Source: Streptomyces sp. NBC_01497
GTDB lineage: Bacteria > Actinomycetota > Actinomycetes > Streptomycetales > Streptomycetaceae
Direction of reading: 5' to 3'
NCBI RefSeq assembly: GCF_036250695.1
Contig: NZ_CP109427.1
Location: 8,060,001-8,124,000 of the forward strand
DNA length: 64,000 bases
Positions within the stretch are counted from its first letter, which is position 1, and every line of letters begins with the position of its first letter. This document shows, one piece after another, positions 1-8,650 of this stretch. A program made the position numbers and the translations under genes. Under the pieces are notes generated by a model. The model made no database searches. It was not told the origin of the DNA and saw nothing but the letters and a program-made list of their open reading frames with translations.

Positions 1-166
1 TATGTTGACGCCTCCTCGCGCCGCGTTCCGCCATCGGCGGCCCGGCTCATGGTAGGCACAGGACATGTCTTCTGACGACGTGTCATCCGGATGGCCGCGG
101 GCGGACCGCATCCGTTCCGCCGCGCGTGGCGGACGCCTTCGCCGGATATGACCTGATGCGGGGCCG

Positions 167-180
167 ATCGACATGTCGAT
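167..180. promoter_or_regulatory. 14-bp perfect palindrome upstream of phoD-like gene
   Basis: The sequence ATCGACATGTCGAT is a perfect palindrome about 90 bases before the phosphatase start. Its 8-bp core GACATGTC occurs again at 62-69. Two copies of the same palindromic core in a short upstream region suggest an operator, but no known regulator is recognised from it. The rest of 1-271 holds no supportable gene. Confidence 0.35.
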
Positions 181-271
181 GTCATGGCCCTGCCCACTGA
201 AGGTCGGGTTCCCACGCCTGTACGCCTGTCATCTTGCCTGCGGCCCTGCCGCCACCAGAAGGGACCACGCC

Positions 272-1813
272 ATGCCCGAAATCTCCCGCCGCCGGCTGAT
301 CGCCGCCGGTGCAGCCGCGTCCGGAGCCCTTGTCGCAGGACAGTTGACCACCGCCGCAGCCGCCTCGGCGGCACCGCGCCGAGCCCGCAGACGCGCGCCC
401 GACCCGTTCACGCTCGGCATCGCGTCGGGGGACCCGCTCACGACCGCCGTCGTCATCTGGACCCGCCTCGCCCTTGATCCGCTGCACGGCGGCGGCATGC
501 CCGACCAGGCCGTCGAGGTGACCTGGCAGGTCGCCGAGGACCAGAAGTTCAGCCGGATCGTGCGCACGGGCACCGCCTACGCCCAGGCCGCGTTCGGCCA
601 CAGCGTCCACGTCGACGTGCGCGGTCTGCTCCCCGGTCACGAGTACTGGTACCGCTTCCGCACCGGGGACCAGCTCTCGCCCGTCGGCCGGACCCGCACC
701 ATGGACTCCGCCCCCTCCAAACTGCGCGTCGCCCTCGCCTCGTGCCAGAACTGGCAGCAGGGCTACTTCAACTCGTACGCCGACATGCGCGAGCAGGAGC
801 CCGACTTCGTCCTGTTCGTCGGCGACTACATCTACGAGTCCGCGCCGACCACGTCGTCCGTACGGGTCCACGAGGGCAAGGGCGAACCGGTCACCCTCGA
901 CCAGTACCGCAACCGGTACGCCCAGTACCGCACGGACCCCGATCTCAACGCGATCCACGCCACCACCCCCTGGATCGTCACCTTCGACGACCACGAGGTC
1001 GACAACGACTTCGCGGGCGAGGTGCCCCAGGACCCGGACAAGCAGCCCCACGACGCCTTCGTCAGCCGGCTGACCGCTGCCTACCAGGCGTACTACGAAC
1101 ACATGCCGGTGCGCGCCACCGCGGTCCCCAACGGACCGCACATCCAGATGTACCGGCGCTTCGACTTCGGTGGCCTGGCCCGCCTCAGCGTCCTCGACAC
1201 CCGCCAGTTCCGCAGCAACCAGGTCACCTCGGACGCCGCCGCCGAGGACCCGAAGCTGACCATGCTCGGAGCCACCCAGAAGGCCTGGCTGACCAGCGGT
1301 CTTGAGGGGTCGCCCGCCCGCTGGAACCTGATCGCCTCGCAGATCATGATGGCCGAGACCGACAACGTCGCCGGGGCCGGCAAGAACTGGTTCTACGACG
1401 CGTGGGACGGCTACCAGGTCGAGCGCAACGACCTCATGGCCCGCTTCCAGCACGTCAGCAACCCCGTCGTGCTCAGCGGCGACCGCCACCTGACGATGAT
1501 CAGCGACCTGAAGAAGGACTTCTCCGACCCCAAGTCAGCCGTGGTCGGCGCCGAGTTCGTCGGAACCTCCATCAGCTCCAACGGGGACCAGGACGTCGCC
1601 GCCTTCAACGCCCAGTGGGACCCGCTGCGCCCGGACAACCCGCACTGGAAGTTCATCGACTGCCACCGCGGCTACCACCTCTTCGACATCGACCGCCAGG
1701 GGGTCGACGCCCAGGTGCGCGGCGTCGGGACGGTCAGCAAGCCGGCGTCGGCGGCCACCACCCTCTCCCGCCTGCGGGTCGACGACGGTCACCCGGGCGT
1801 GCACACCGTCTGA
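272..1813 (+). CDS. phoD: Secreted alkaline phosphatase D (PhoD family)
   Basis: Encodes a 513-residue PhoD-type metallophosphoesterase/phosphodiesterase acting outside the membrane to release phosphate. The N-terminus has a Tat-type signal (SRRRLIAAG, twin Arg at residues 6-7, then an Ala-rich hydrophobic stretch). A PhoD N-terminal beta domain follows, starting DPFTLGIASGDP, then the metal-binding core: CQNW, LFVGDYIYE near residue 179, TFDDHEVDND near 236 and SGDRHL near 402. The start at 272 was chosen because AGAAGGGA precedes it at good spacing and because it places the Tat motif at the N-terminus; an in-frame extension to 173 would bury the signal. Family PhoD proteins are often PhoP-controlled in Streptomyces, but no convincing PHO box is seen here. 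Confidence 0.92.
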   Translation: MPEISRRRLIAAGAAASGALVAGQLTTAAAASAAPRRARRRAPDPFTLGIASGDPLTTAVVIWTRLALDPLHGGGMPDQAVEVTWQVAEDQKFSRIVRTGTAYAQAAFGHSVHVDVRGLLPGHEYWYRFRTGDQLSPVGRTRTMDSAPSKLRVALASCQNWQQGYFNSYADMREQEPDFVLFVGDYIYESAPTTSSVRVHEGKGEPVTLDQYRNRYAQYRTDPDLNAIHATTPWIVTFDDHEVDNDFAGEVPQDPDKQPHDAFVSRLTAAYQAYYEHMPVRATAVPNGPHIQMYRRFDFGGLARLSVLDTRQFRSNQVTSDAAAEDPKLTMLGATQKAWLTSGLEGSPARWNLIASQIMMAETDNVAGAGKNWFYDAWDGYQVERNDLMARFQHVSNPVVLSGDRHLTMISDLKKDFSDPKSAVVGAEFVGTSISSNGDQDVAAFNAQWDPLRPDNPHWKFIDCHRGYHLFDIDRQGVDAQVRGVGTVSKPASAATTLSRLRVDDGHPGVHTV

Positions 1814-1837
1814 CGCGCGCCGTCGCCGCTCCCGCCG

Positions 1838-1861
1838 CCCCGCCGCCGTCACGCGGCGGGG
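1838..1861. terminator. Bidirectional hairpin between convergent genes
   Basis: CCCCGCCGC (1838-1846) pairs perfectly with GCGGCGGGG (1853-1861) across a 6-base loop. It lies 25 bases after the phosphatase stop and overlaps the stop codon of the convergent MFS gene, so it can serve both. There is no U-tract, as is usual in Streptomyces. Confidence 0.6.
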
Positions 1862-3087
1862 GCAGCGGCCCCCGCGTCCCCTGCGGCCCCGTCCTGTGCC
1901 TCCCCTTCCTGCAGCGCCGCGGCCGCCCTGCGCGCCCTGGCCAGCCCCGGCGCCAGCGCCAGCGTCACGGCCACGGACAGTGCCGCGAGCGTGGCCATGG
2001 CGGCCGGCACCGACGTGCGCTCCGCCACCGCCCCGGCCAGCGCGGCGCCCAGGCCCTGTGCCGTCAGCATCCCCGACGAGTGCAGCCCGAGGGCATGTCC
2101 CCGCACGCTCCGCGGTGTGAGCGCGACCAACTGCTCCTGGAGCAGCAGACTCGCCGCGTACCCCACCGAGGCGAACAGCACGGCCCCGGCCGCCACCGCG
2201 AGCGGCGGCCCCACGGCGAAGACCAGGTAGGGCACCGCGAGTACCAGGCGCAGCGGCGCACCGGAGCGTGCCCGCCACCGCGGCGGGACGAAGCGACCCG
2301 CCAGCGTGTCTCCCGCGAGCATCCCGACCGCCGCCGTCGCGAACAGCAGCGCCGCCCGGTGCCCCGCGTACGGGACGAACAGCGCCTCGCACCCGACGAT
2401 CAGACCGTTGGGCACCCACAGCGCGAGGTAGACGCGGCGGCGGTGCGCCGAGGACCACAGCAGCACGTCGGTGCGCCAGGTCGCGGACACCGAGGGGCGG
2501 CCGGCCGCCCGCGCCGGTCTGCTGGTGAGCCCCCACCGCGCGGCGCCCGACGCCAGCAGGTAGAGCCCGGCCGCCACCAGGAGCGTGCCGCGCGGGGACA
2601 CGAGTGCCACCAGCGCACCGCCCACCGCGTAGCCCACGACCTGGGTGGTGCCCGCGGCCATGTTCAGGACCGACCTGCCGAGGATGTAGCCCGGCGCGGG
2701 CAGCACCTCGCCCAGCAGTCCGTACCGCACCCCGCCGCTCAACGACGAGGCGAGCCCCAGCACGGCCAGCACCGCGAACAGCGCCCACAACGGCAGCCCC
2801 GGCAGCGCGAGCACCGCCGTGCCGACGCCGAACACCGCCGACGTACAGGTCAGCGCCGCCCGCGCGGGCAGCCGGTCCGCGGCGGACAGCAGGGCGAGCG
2901 CGCCGACCACCTGGGCGAACGAGGTGCCGAACATCGCCAGCGACGACAGCAGCGGCGACCCCGTCGCACCGAACACCAGCGTGCCGAGGGCCAGGCCGCT
3001 CACCGTCTGGCCCGCGACCTGCGCCCCGGAGGAGGCGAAGAGAGCCGTGAACTCGGCCGTACGGAAGAGCTCGTGGTAGGTGCGCAT
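1849..3087 (-). CDS. MFS transporter, probable drug or metabolite exporter
   Basis: A 412-residue major facilitator protein of the actinobacterial type, starting MRTYHELFRTAEF and showing about twelve hydrophobic segments separated by short Arg-rich loops. The C-terminus is an Ala-rich low-complexity tail. The start at 3087 is preferred over an extension to 3207 because the family begins at this conserved FRTAEF segment and because it leaves a 62-base divergent promoter region. It is transcribed divergently from an ArsR-type regulator, an arrangement typical of a regulator controlling an exporter. The substrate cannot be deduced from sequence. Confidence 0.85.
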   Translation of the reverse strand: MRTYHELFRTAEFTALFASSGAQVAGQTVSGLALGTLVFGATGSPLLSSLAMFGTSFAQVVGALALLSAADRLPARAALTCTSAVFGVGTAVLALPGLPLWALFAVLAVLGLASSLSGGVRYGLLGEVLPAPGYILGRSVLNMAAGTTQVVGYAVGGALVALVSPRGTLLVAAGLYLLASGAARWGLTSRPARAAGRPSVSATWRTDVLLWSSAHRRRVYLALWVPNGLIVGCEALFVPYAGHRAALLFATAAVGMLAGDTLAGRFVPPRWRARSGAPLRLVLAVPYLVFAVGPPLAVAAGAVLFASVGYAASLLLQEQLVALTPRSVRGHALGLHSSGMLTAQGLGAALAGAVAERTSVPAAMATLAALSVAVTLALAPGLARARRAAAALQEGEAQDGAAGDAGAAAPAA

Positions 3088-3126
3088 GGCCGGGAGTCTC
3101 ACGGGTGGCCCGGGTCGCCCGTTAAT

Positions 3127-3146
3127 GTTTCGCGCGGAGGCGAAAC
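3127..3146. promoter_or_regulatory. Perfect inverted-repeat operator in divergent promoter
   Basis: GTTTCGC (3127-3133) and GCGAAAC (3140-3146) are perfect inverted repeats with a 6-base spacer. The site lies in the 62-base region between the MFS exporter and the ArsR-type regulator and overlaps the regulator's GGAGG ribosome binding site (3136-3140). Its placement suggests control of both divergent genes. Confidence 0.6.
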
Positions 3147-3149
3147 GAC

Positions 3150-4121
3150 ATGGGCTTGTGGCTGGTGGACACCGACACCCTGGCGAGCAGCCGCTTCGTG
3201 CTCTCACCGCTCGCCGAGACGCTCGCCTGCGTGCAGACCCTGGAGGCGGGTACGGCGGCCCATCCGGGCGAGCACCGCTGGCTCGGACATCACCTGCGCG
3301 CCTACCGGGGGTTCCTGGCCGCGGACCCCGTGACGGCGGCCCTGGTACGGATCGGGCTCGCCGGTTCCTGGAACGCCGGCTTCCTCACCCCCGTACCCGA
3401 ACCGGGACCCGACGGGCCGCGTGGCTTCCGCGACGAACTCGCCCCGGTACGCGCCACCTCCGCGCTGCGCGCCCACACGGACCTCACGGTCTGCCACGGC
3501 CGCCCGCTGCCCCGGCGACTGCGTGTACCGGATGCGGCGGAGCGGCTCGCGGGCCTGCTGGAATGGGTGTGGTCCCACGCCGTGGAGCCGTACTGGCCGG
3601 TGCGGCGGCGCGCCCTGGAGGCGGACGTCGTCGCCAGGGCGGGGCGGCTCGGCACGGCCGGGTGGTCCGCCGTGCTGGACGACCTGCGGCCCGGAACGCG
3701 GTGGCTGGGGGAGGGACGGCTGCAGATCAACGAACGGGACTTCCCGCCCCGCACGGCCCGCGGTGCCCTGCTGTTCGTGCCGGTCACACCCCGAAGGGGG
3801 TGGGTGTCGTGGACGACCGACCGGTTCGCCCTGGTCCACCCCTGCACCGGCGCGCTCGCGGAACCCGCGGGGCCGCGGGTGCCGGGCGCGCTCGGCAGGC
3901 TCCTGGGCCCGGCGCGCGCCGCTGTCCTGGTGCTGCTGGACGACCCCAAGAGCACCACGCACCTTGTCGCGTTGACCGGACAGGGCCTCGGCTCAGTCGG
4001 CCGTCATCTCAAAATCCTGCTGGAGGCGGGCCTGGTACGGCGGCGCCGGGCAGGCAGATCGGTGCTCTACTACCGCACGGCCGCCGGGGACGGGCTGGTC
4101 GGGACGCGGTTCCCGGACTGA
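3150..4121 (+). CDS. ArsR-family winged-helix regulator (DUF5937 type)
   Basis: A 323-residue regulator with a long N-terminal region of the DUF5937 type and a C-terminal ArsR-like winged helix. The DNA-binding part spans roughly residues 255-310 and includes VLVLLDDPKSTTHLVAL, a recognition helix around GSVGRHLKILLEAGLV and a wing RRRRAGRSVLYYR. No metal-binding Cys cluster is seen, so it probably senses an organic ligand. The ATG at 3150 follows GGAGG. Divergent orientation to the MFS gene and the inverted repeat between them point to repression of both genes by this protein. Confidence 0.8.
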   Translation: MGLWLVDTDTLASSRFVLSPLAETLACVQTLEAGTAAHPGEHRWLGHHLRAYRGFLAADPVTAALVRIGLAGSWNAGFLTPVPEPGPDGPRGFRDELAPVRATSALRAHTDLTVCHGRPLPRRLRVPDAAERLAGLLEWVWSHAVEPYWPVRRRALEADVVARAGRLGTAGWSAVLDDLRPGTRWLGEGRLQINERDFPPRTARGALLFVPVTPRRGWVSWTTDRFALVHPCTGALAEPAGPRVPGALGRLLGPARAAVLVLLDDPKSTTHLVALTGQGLGSVGRHLKILLEAGLVRRRRAGRSVLYYRTAAGDGLVGTRFPD

Positions 4122-4201
4122 CCGGGACCACGCGGCCGCCTGGGGGCAGCACGCCGTCCCGTCGTCCGATCCCGCGACACGGGGACTCCGGGAGCGAAGC
4201 C

Positions 4202-4254
4202 GTGCCGGGCGTCCCCGTGCCGGGCGTCCCCGTGCCGGGCGTCCCCGTGCCGGG
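4202..4254. repeat. 15-bp tandem repeat, 3.5 copies
   Basis: Three exact copies of GTGCCGGGCGTCCCC (4202-4216, 4217-4231, 4232-4246) plus GTGCCGGG abut the stop codon of the minus-strand peptidoglycan-binding gene. The repeat is outside both flanking genes. It could be slippage-generated or part of 3' end structure. Confidence 0.85.
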
Positions 4255-5619
4255 TCAGGGAGCGTGCGTACGCGACTCCAGGTCCTCGCGGGTCGCGGCG
4301 CCGTACACACCGGAGGGGTCGCCCGTGATGCCGTGCGCGTCCTGGTAGCGCGCGACGGCGTCCTTCACGCCCGCGTCGTACTGACCGTCGGGCGCGCCCA
4401 GATAGACCAGCAGCAGTTGGCCGAGCCGCTTCTGCAAATCCACCACCTGGGGACCGCTGTCGCCCTCCTGCAGGATCGCCGGCCCGCCGGGCGTGCTCGC
4501 GGCGCCCGAGGGCGAACCGGCGGCCGGCGCGGAACCCTCCCCGGTCGCCGAGGGAGAGGAGCCCGTGTCCGCGCTCCGCCGCGCCACGCCGCCCGAGGCG
4601 GACGCCGAGGGACTGCCGGCCGCTCCTGCCGCGGCCTTCTTCTCCGCCCCCTTCGACGAAGGCGTCGCCGACGGGGCCGACGCCTGCTGCGACGCACCGG
4701 CACTCGCGGCGGCGCCCGATCTCCGCGCGCCGTCCTGACCGCCGGGCAGCGCGGCGTCCGACGTCGAGGACCCCGTGCCGGCCGAGGCCTTCGAGTCGTC
4801 GCCCCCGAACACGCCGGTGCCGGCCCCGACCGCGACCGCCGCGACGACCACGCCCGCCGCGACCGCGATGAGCAGGCCCTTCCTCTTGCGGCGTCCGGGT
4901 CCGTCCGGCTCGGCGCCGGTCGCGGCGGAGCCGCCGGCGTCGATCACGGAGCCCGCGAGGGGACCGGCCGCCTCGCCCGTCGTCCCCTCGCCCGTCGTCC
5001 CCTCGTCCGCGGGGGCCGAGGCACCGGGAGCCCGGTCGGCCTGTGTCGGAGCGGTGCTCTCCAGGGCCGTCGGAGCAGTGCTCTCCTGCGCCGGCGCTTC
5101 ACCCACCGCCCCGGCCTCGGCCGTGCTCGTGCCCTTCTTGGAGGCTCCCGCCCCGGAAGCGGCGGTGATAGGGGGTTCTTCCGCGGCGCGTCGCCCGGCA
5201 CCGGGCCCGGCCACGTCGCCCGATCCGGAGTCGTCCGCCGCCGTCGCGACATCCCTGGCCGGGTTCTGATCCGTCGTCGGCCCGGGCGCACCGGAGGCCT
5301 CGGATGCGTCGGAAGCAGTGGCAGGGGCAGTGGCGGCGGAGGCAGTGGCGGAGGTGGAGCCGCGAGCGGCGGCGTGGCCGGGCTTCCCGGTTTCCGTGCC
5401 GCCCGTGCCGTCCGAGCCGCCCGTGCCGTCCGTGCCACGCGTGCCGTCCGTACTGGCGTCCCGGACGCCCTGGTCAGCGGCTCCGCCCCCGGGGCCGGTC
5501 TCCCCGTCCGAGGCCGCGGCGGCGACACGGCGCGCCTCCACGGTGACCGCGCAGGCGCAGTCCGGGCTGCCGTCCTCGCCCGCGGGGGCGAAACAGCGGG
5601 GGCAGGGTTCTGACTTCAC
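4255..5619 (-). CDS. Membrane-anchored peptidoglycan-binding protein with N-terminal Cys cluster
   Basis: A 454-residue protein in three parts. The N-terminus carries CPRC plus a later CAC (Cys 6, 9, 21, 23), resembling a small zinc ribbon. A long, low-complexity Ala/Gly/Thr/Pro/Glu region follows, then one transmembrane helix near residues 247-270 after the basic patch GRRKRKGLL. After another low-complexity linker, the C-terminal 65 residues form a PG_binding_1 domain (LQEGDSGPQVVDLQKRL, AVARYQDAHG, GVYGAATREDL). Topology is probably cytoplasmic Cys cluster with extracytoplasmic wall-binding domain. The GTG at 5619 is chosen because GAAGGGA sits 6 bases upstream; an extension to 5778 lacks support. 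The same architecture occurs widely in Streptomyces, with unknown role. Confidence 0.8.
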   Translation of the reverse strand: MKSEPCPRCFAPAGEDGSPDCACAVTVEARRVAAAASDGETGPGGGAADQGVRDASTDGTRGTDGTGGSDGTGGTETGKPGHAAARGSTSATASAATAPATASDASEASGAPGPTTDQNPARDVATAADDSGSGDVAGPGAGRRAAEEPPITAASGAGASKKGTSTAEAGAVGEAPAQESTAPTALESTAPTQADRAPGASAPADEGTTGEGTTGEAAGPLAGSVIDAGGSAATGAEPDGPGRRKRKGLLIAVAAGVVVAAVAVGAGTGVFGGDDSKASAGTGSSTSDAALPGGQDGARRSGAAASAGASQQASAPSATPSSKGAEKKAAAGAAGSPSASASGGVARRSADTGSSPSATGEGSAPAAGSPSGAASTPGGPAILQEGDSGPQVVDLQKRLGQLLLVYLGAPDGQYDAGVKDAVARYQDAHGITGDPSGVYGAATREDLESRTHAP

Positions 5620-6500
5620 CGACGTTCCCTTCGTGGATGCGGTGTGTGACGCAGGGCCGCATGGGGTATGCGCTGCGATTGTGCCGCGTGCGGCGGCAGC
5701 GTCATTCGGCCATAAGAGGGCAAGTGCGGCCCGAAAGGGCAAAAAAATTCCGCCAGTTGCGTCGGCTCCGCGTCTCACCTCGGTGCGGCCGCACCCCTCC
5801 GGGGCCGACCGCCCTCGTCCCCGCGGCCCGTCATCCGCCCCGAGGCCCCTCCTCGGGGCGCCGCCAACGTAAGCCCAGAAGCCGCCGGTTGTGCATCTTG
5901 GGGGTGTGGTGGCCGGTCGGCTCGACGCGGGCCGGCAGTCGGGAGAGCGTTGACGCGGTTCTCGCAGGCGCGGCGGGGCCCGCGCCGGGCCGGGAGCGCC
6001 GTGGTGCCGTCGAGGACCTGGCAGAGGCAGAGGAGCCGCCGGTGGGCCGCGAGGACGGCTGCGAGGCGCGGGGTGAGGCCCAGGCCGCGTCGTACGGTGA
6101 TGGCCTGACCCATGGTGGGTGAAGGCGGCTCAAGGTCCCGGCCTGCTCCTCGAAGACGACCAGGGCCTCGATCCCGGCCTCGCCGGCACCAGGTTCTGGC
6201 GGTCGGTCGACTGCTGGTCGCTCGCTTGCTGACCGGCCGACACCCGCTCCGGGACCAGGCCGGCCAGGCCGCTCCCTGTTGCGGTGGTCGCATTCGGGCC
6301 TGGCAGTGAGCTCGATGGCGCCGGTCGCCTCACCGGAACTCCCCCCTTTTCCCGAGCGCGGCACATCACCGCCGGTTTCCAGGCGCGCGCTCGCCCATAA
6401 GGCGCACGGACAGCGGGAGCGCAATGAGCGATAGGGCGAATTGCGGGACGCGTAATACGGTCGGCCGTCGTGGATTCTGTGTCGGAGACATGGCTTCAAC
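5620..6500. other. Gene-poor region, possible decayed IS630-like transposase remnant
   Basis: No frame in this ~0.9 kb has convincing family identity. On the minus strand around 6120-6220 a frame reads EALVVFEEQAG, and another frame just downstream reads LEPPSPTMGQAITVRRG. Joined by a frameshift these loosely resemble the catalytic-core segment of IS630-type transposases. No terminal inverted repeats or target duplication were identified. The region also must contain the promoters of the flanking divergent genes. Confidence 0.2.
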
Positions 6501-6520
6501 AGGTAAGTCAAGACTTACCT
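6501..6520. promoter_or_regulatory. 20-bp palindrome upstream of helD-like gene
   Basis: AGGTAAGTC (6501-6509) and GACTTACCT (6512-6520) are perfect 9-bp inverted repeats separated by AA. The site lies 48 bases before the preferred start of the HelD-like gene and is AT-rich for this genome. It looks like a dimeric-repressor operator. It does not resemble the GC-rich rifamycin-associated element reported upstream of some helicase-like resistance genes. Confidence 0.6.
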
Positions 6521-6568
6521 TTGGGGAACTTTGGCCGTATGGTGTGGCTCGAATCGAAGGAGCCCCTG

Positions 6569-8650
6569 TTGTCGGAAATGAATGATCCCATTGTTCGTGC
6601 GGTTGAATCGGAGCGGGATTATGTGTCCTCCTTGTATGAGTTGCTGTCCGAGCGGCTTTCCGAGACGCGAGTACACCGGGCGAGTGTGCTGAAGGTCCCG
6701 GCGGAAAGCGCCGGCGAGGCATATGAGAGAGAAATCGCCGCCGAGAATCTGGCCAAGGAAATCGGCCGGCTGGAGGGGGCCGAAAAGGGGCTGGTCTTCG
6801 GGCGCATCGACGGGACGGACGGCACGGTCCTGCGCATCGGGCGGATCGGACTGCATACGGAGGAGGATGACCTTCCTCTGCTCGTGGACTGGCGTGCGAA
6901 CGCGGCGCGGCCCTTCTACGAAGCGACACCGGTCCATCCGATGGATCTGCGGAGGCGCCGGCACCTGCGCCTCCAGGAGCGCACGGTCGTCTCGGTGAGC
7001 GACGAACTGCTGGACGGGACCGCTCCGACCGACGAGGACGTCGTGGGGGACGGCCCGTTGACGGAGGCTCTGTCGGCACGGCGCACGGGCAGGATGCACG
7101 CGGCCGTCGCGACGCTGCAGGCGGAGCAGGACGAGATCGTCCGCTCCACCCACCGCGGGGTGACCGTGGTGCAGGGCGGGCCCGGCACCGGCAAGACGGT
7201 GGTCGCCCTGCACCGGGCGGCCTACGTCCTGTACGCGTTCCCGCGCGCCGCGGAGGAGGGAGTCCTGGTGGTGGGCCCGACCGCCCGGTTCCTCGACTAC
7301 ATCTCCCAGGTCCTTCCCTCGCTCGGGGAGAACGACGTCGTTCTGGCGACCTGCCGGGAACTGGCCGCAGTGTCCACGGACGCGGTGGACCCGGTCGAGA
7401 CGGCGCGTCTCAAGGGCGGCTCCGACCTCGCCGACGCCTTGGCCGGTCTGCTGCGCGTCCACCAAGCCCCCTGCGGTGACTTCACCGTGCGGGTCGGACG
7501 GGAAGTGGTGCACCTGTCCGGCGAGGAGGTCGCCACGGCACGCGACGCCGCAGTGGCAGCCGCACCGGGGCACAACCCCGCGCGCCAGGTGTTCAGGGAG
7601 CTCTTGGTCGACGCCGTCACCGACGCGATGCAACGGGACATGGGCGACCTCCTGGAGCAGATCGACGCCGATACCGAGAGGATGACGGGCCTGGACCTCG
7701 ACCGGTTCACGGGAGCCGCCCAGCGCCGTGCCGAAGGTGCGGCCGACTCGGGTCCGGTCCACGAGCTCGACCTGGACGCCATCCGAGCCGATCTCCTCGA
7801 CGACGCCGGTGTCGAGCGAGCGGTCGAGGTGTTGTGGCCGCGGCTGGTACCCGGTGACCTCGTGAAGGCGCTCCTGACGAACGCCGCCGCTCTCGCGGAG
7901 CGCCTGCCCCGGCTGACCGCGCAGGAGCGGTCCCTTCTGCTGCGCGGTCCTGGCGACCCGTTCACCGATGCCGATGTGCCGTTGCTGGACGAGGCGGCGA
8001 GCCTGGTCGACGGCCCTCCCGGGCGGACGTACGGGCACGTCGTCGTCGACGAGGCGCAGGAACTGACCGCCATGCAGTGGCGGATGATCGTCCGCCGCTG
8101 TCCGGCGAGGGCGATGACACTGGTGGGTGACTTCGCCCAGGCAGGCCCGGTCGCGACAGCACGCGACTGGAAGGAAGCACTGAGCCCCCACGTCGGGCCG
8201 CGGTTCGCACTGCACAACCTGACCGTCAGCTACCGCACCACGCAGGAGATCCTTGAGAGCGTCCGGGACCTGCTCACGCGGATCGCGCCGGACCAGAAGC
8301 CCACCCGGTCCCTGCGAAGCGGTGAGACGCCTCGCACCGTGACCGCACCTCCGGACGGGTCGGTCACCGCCGTCGTTCAGGAACTCCGCGCCCAGAGCGC
8401 CGCGCACCCGGGCGAGTTTCTGGGAGTGATCTGCGCGGACACCAGGGTGAGCGATCTGACGGCCCAGGGCATCGCCCACCACGCACGCATCGTGCCGGCG
8501 TCCGAAGCGCGCGGCCTGGAATTCGACGGGGTCGTCGTCATGAACCCCGAGGAAATCATCACGGCCCGCCCCGGTGGGGAAAGGGATTTGTACGTGGCCC
8601 TGACCCGGGCCACCAAGCGCCTTTGCACCGTCACCTTGCAGCCCGCCTGA
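6569..8650 (+). CDS. helD: HelD-type RNA polymerase recycling ATPase (UvrD-like)
   Basis: A 693-residue superfamily 1 ATPase of the HelD family, which strips stalled RNA polymerase from DNA; related proteins (HelR) confer rifamycin tolerance. The N-terminal ~65 residues form the coiled coil that enters RNAP, followed by the family segment GLVFGRID...GRIGL...LLVDWRA...RPFYEATP. Walker A is GGPGTGKT near residue 203; motif II is VVVDEAQE near 490; later helicase motifs include SYRTTQEI, SEARGLEFDGVVV and YVALTRATKRL. Start choice: AAGGAG at 6557-6562 sits 6 bases before TTG 6569; ATG 6578 is 15 bases away, and an ATG at 6470 would place the palindrome inside the gene. The first ~70 codons are less GC-rich than the rest. 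Confidence 0.85.
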   Translation: MSEMNDPIVRAVESERDYVSSLYELLSERLSETRVHRASVLKVPAESAGEAYEREIAAENLAKEIGRLEGAEKGLVFGRIDGTDGTVLRIGRIGLHTEEDDLPLLVDWRANAARPFYEATPVHPMDLRRRRHLRLQERTVVSVSDELLDGTAPTDEDVVGDGPLTEALSARRTGRMHAAVATLQAEQDEIVRSTHRGVTVVQGGPGTGKTVVALHRAAYVLYAFPRAAEEGVLVVGPTARFLDYISQVLPSLGENDVVLATCRELAAVSTDAVDPVETARLKGGSDLADALAGLLRVHQAPCGDFTVRVGREVVHLSGEEVATARDAAVAAAPGHNPARQVFRELLVDAVTDAMQRDMGDLLEQIDADTERMTGLDLDRFTGAAQRRAEGAADSGPVHELDLDAIRADLLDDAGVERAVEVLWPRLVPGDLVKALLTNAAALAERLPRLTAQERSLLLRGPGDPFTDADVPLLDEAASLVDGPPGRTYGHVVVDEAQELTAMQWRMIVRRCPARAMTLVGDFAQAGPVATARDWKEALSPHVGPRFALHNLTVSYRTTQEILESVRDLLTRIAPDQKPTRSLRSGETPRTVTAPPDGSVTAVVQELRAQSAAHPGEFLGVICADTRVSDLTAQGIAHHARIVPASEARGLEFDGVVVMNPEEIITARPGGERDLYVALTRATKRLCTVTLQPA

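Noticed and set aside
208..240. GTTCCCACGCC and following 11-mers as a PHO box for phoD
   Set aside because: Only the first unit resembles GTTCACC and the next two do not.
182..1489. Long minus-strand frame antisense to the phoD-like gene
   Set aside because: Composition typical of antisense to a high-GC gene; no domain.
4202..4254. Tandem repeat as a CRISPR array
   Set aside because: 15-bp units are directly abutting without spacers; no cas genes.
5831..6511. Minus-strand frame of about 226 codons
   Set aside because: No coherent family, low-complexity, and it runs across the palindrome near 6501; treated as non-coding with a possible transposase remnant.
6501..6520. Rifamycin-associated element
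   Set aside because: The palindrome is AT-rich and unlike the GC-rich element associated with rifamycin-inducible genes.
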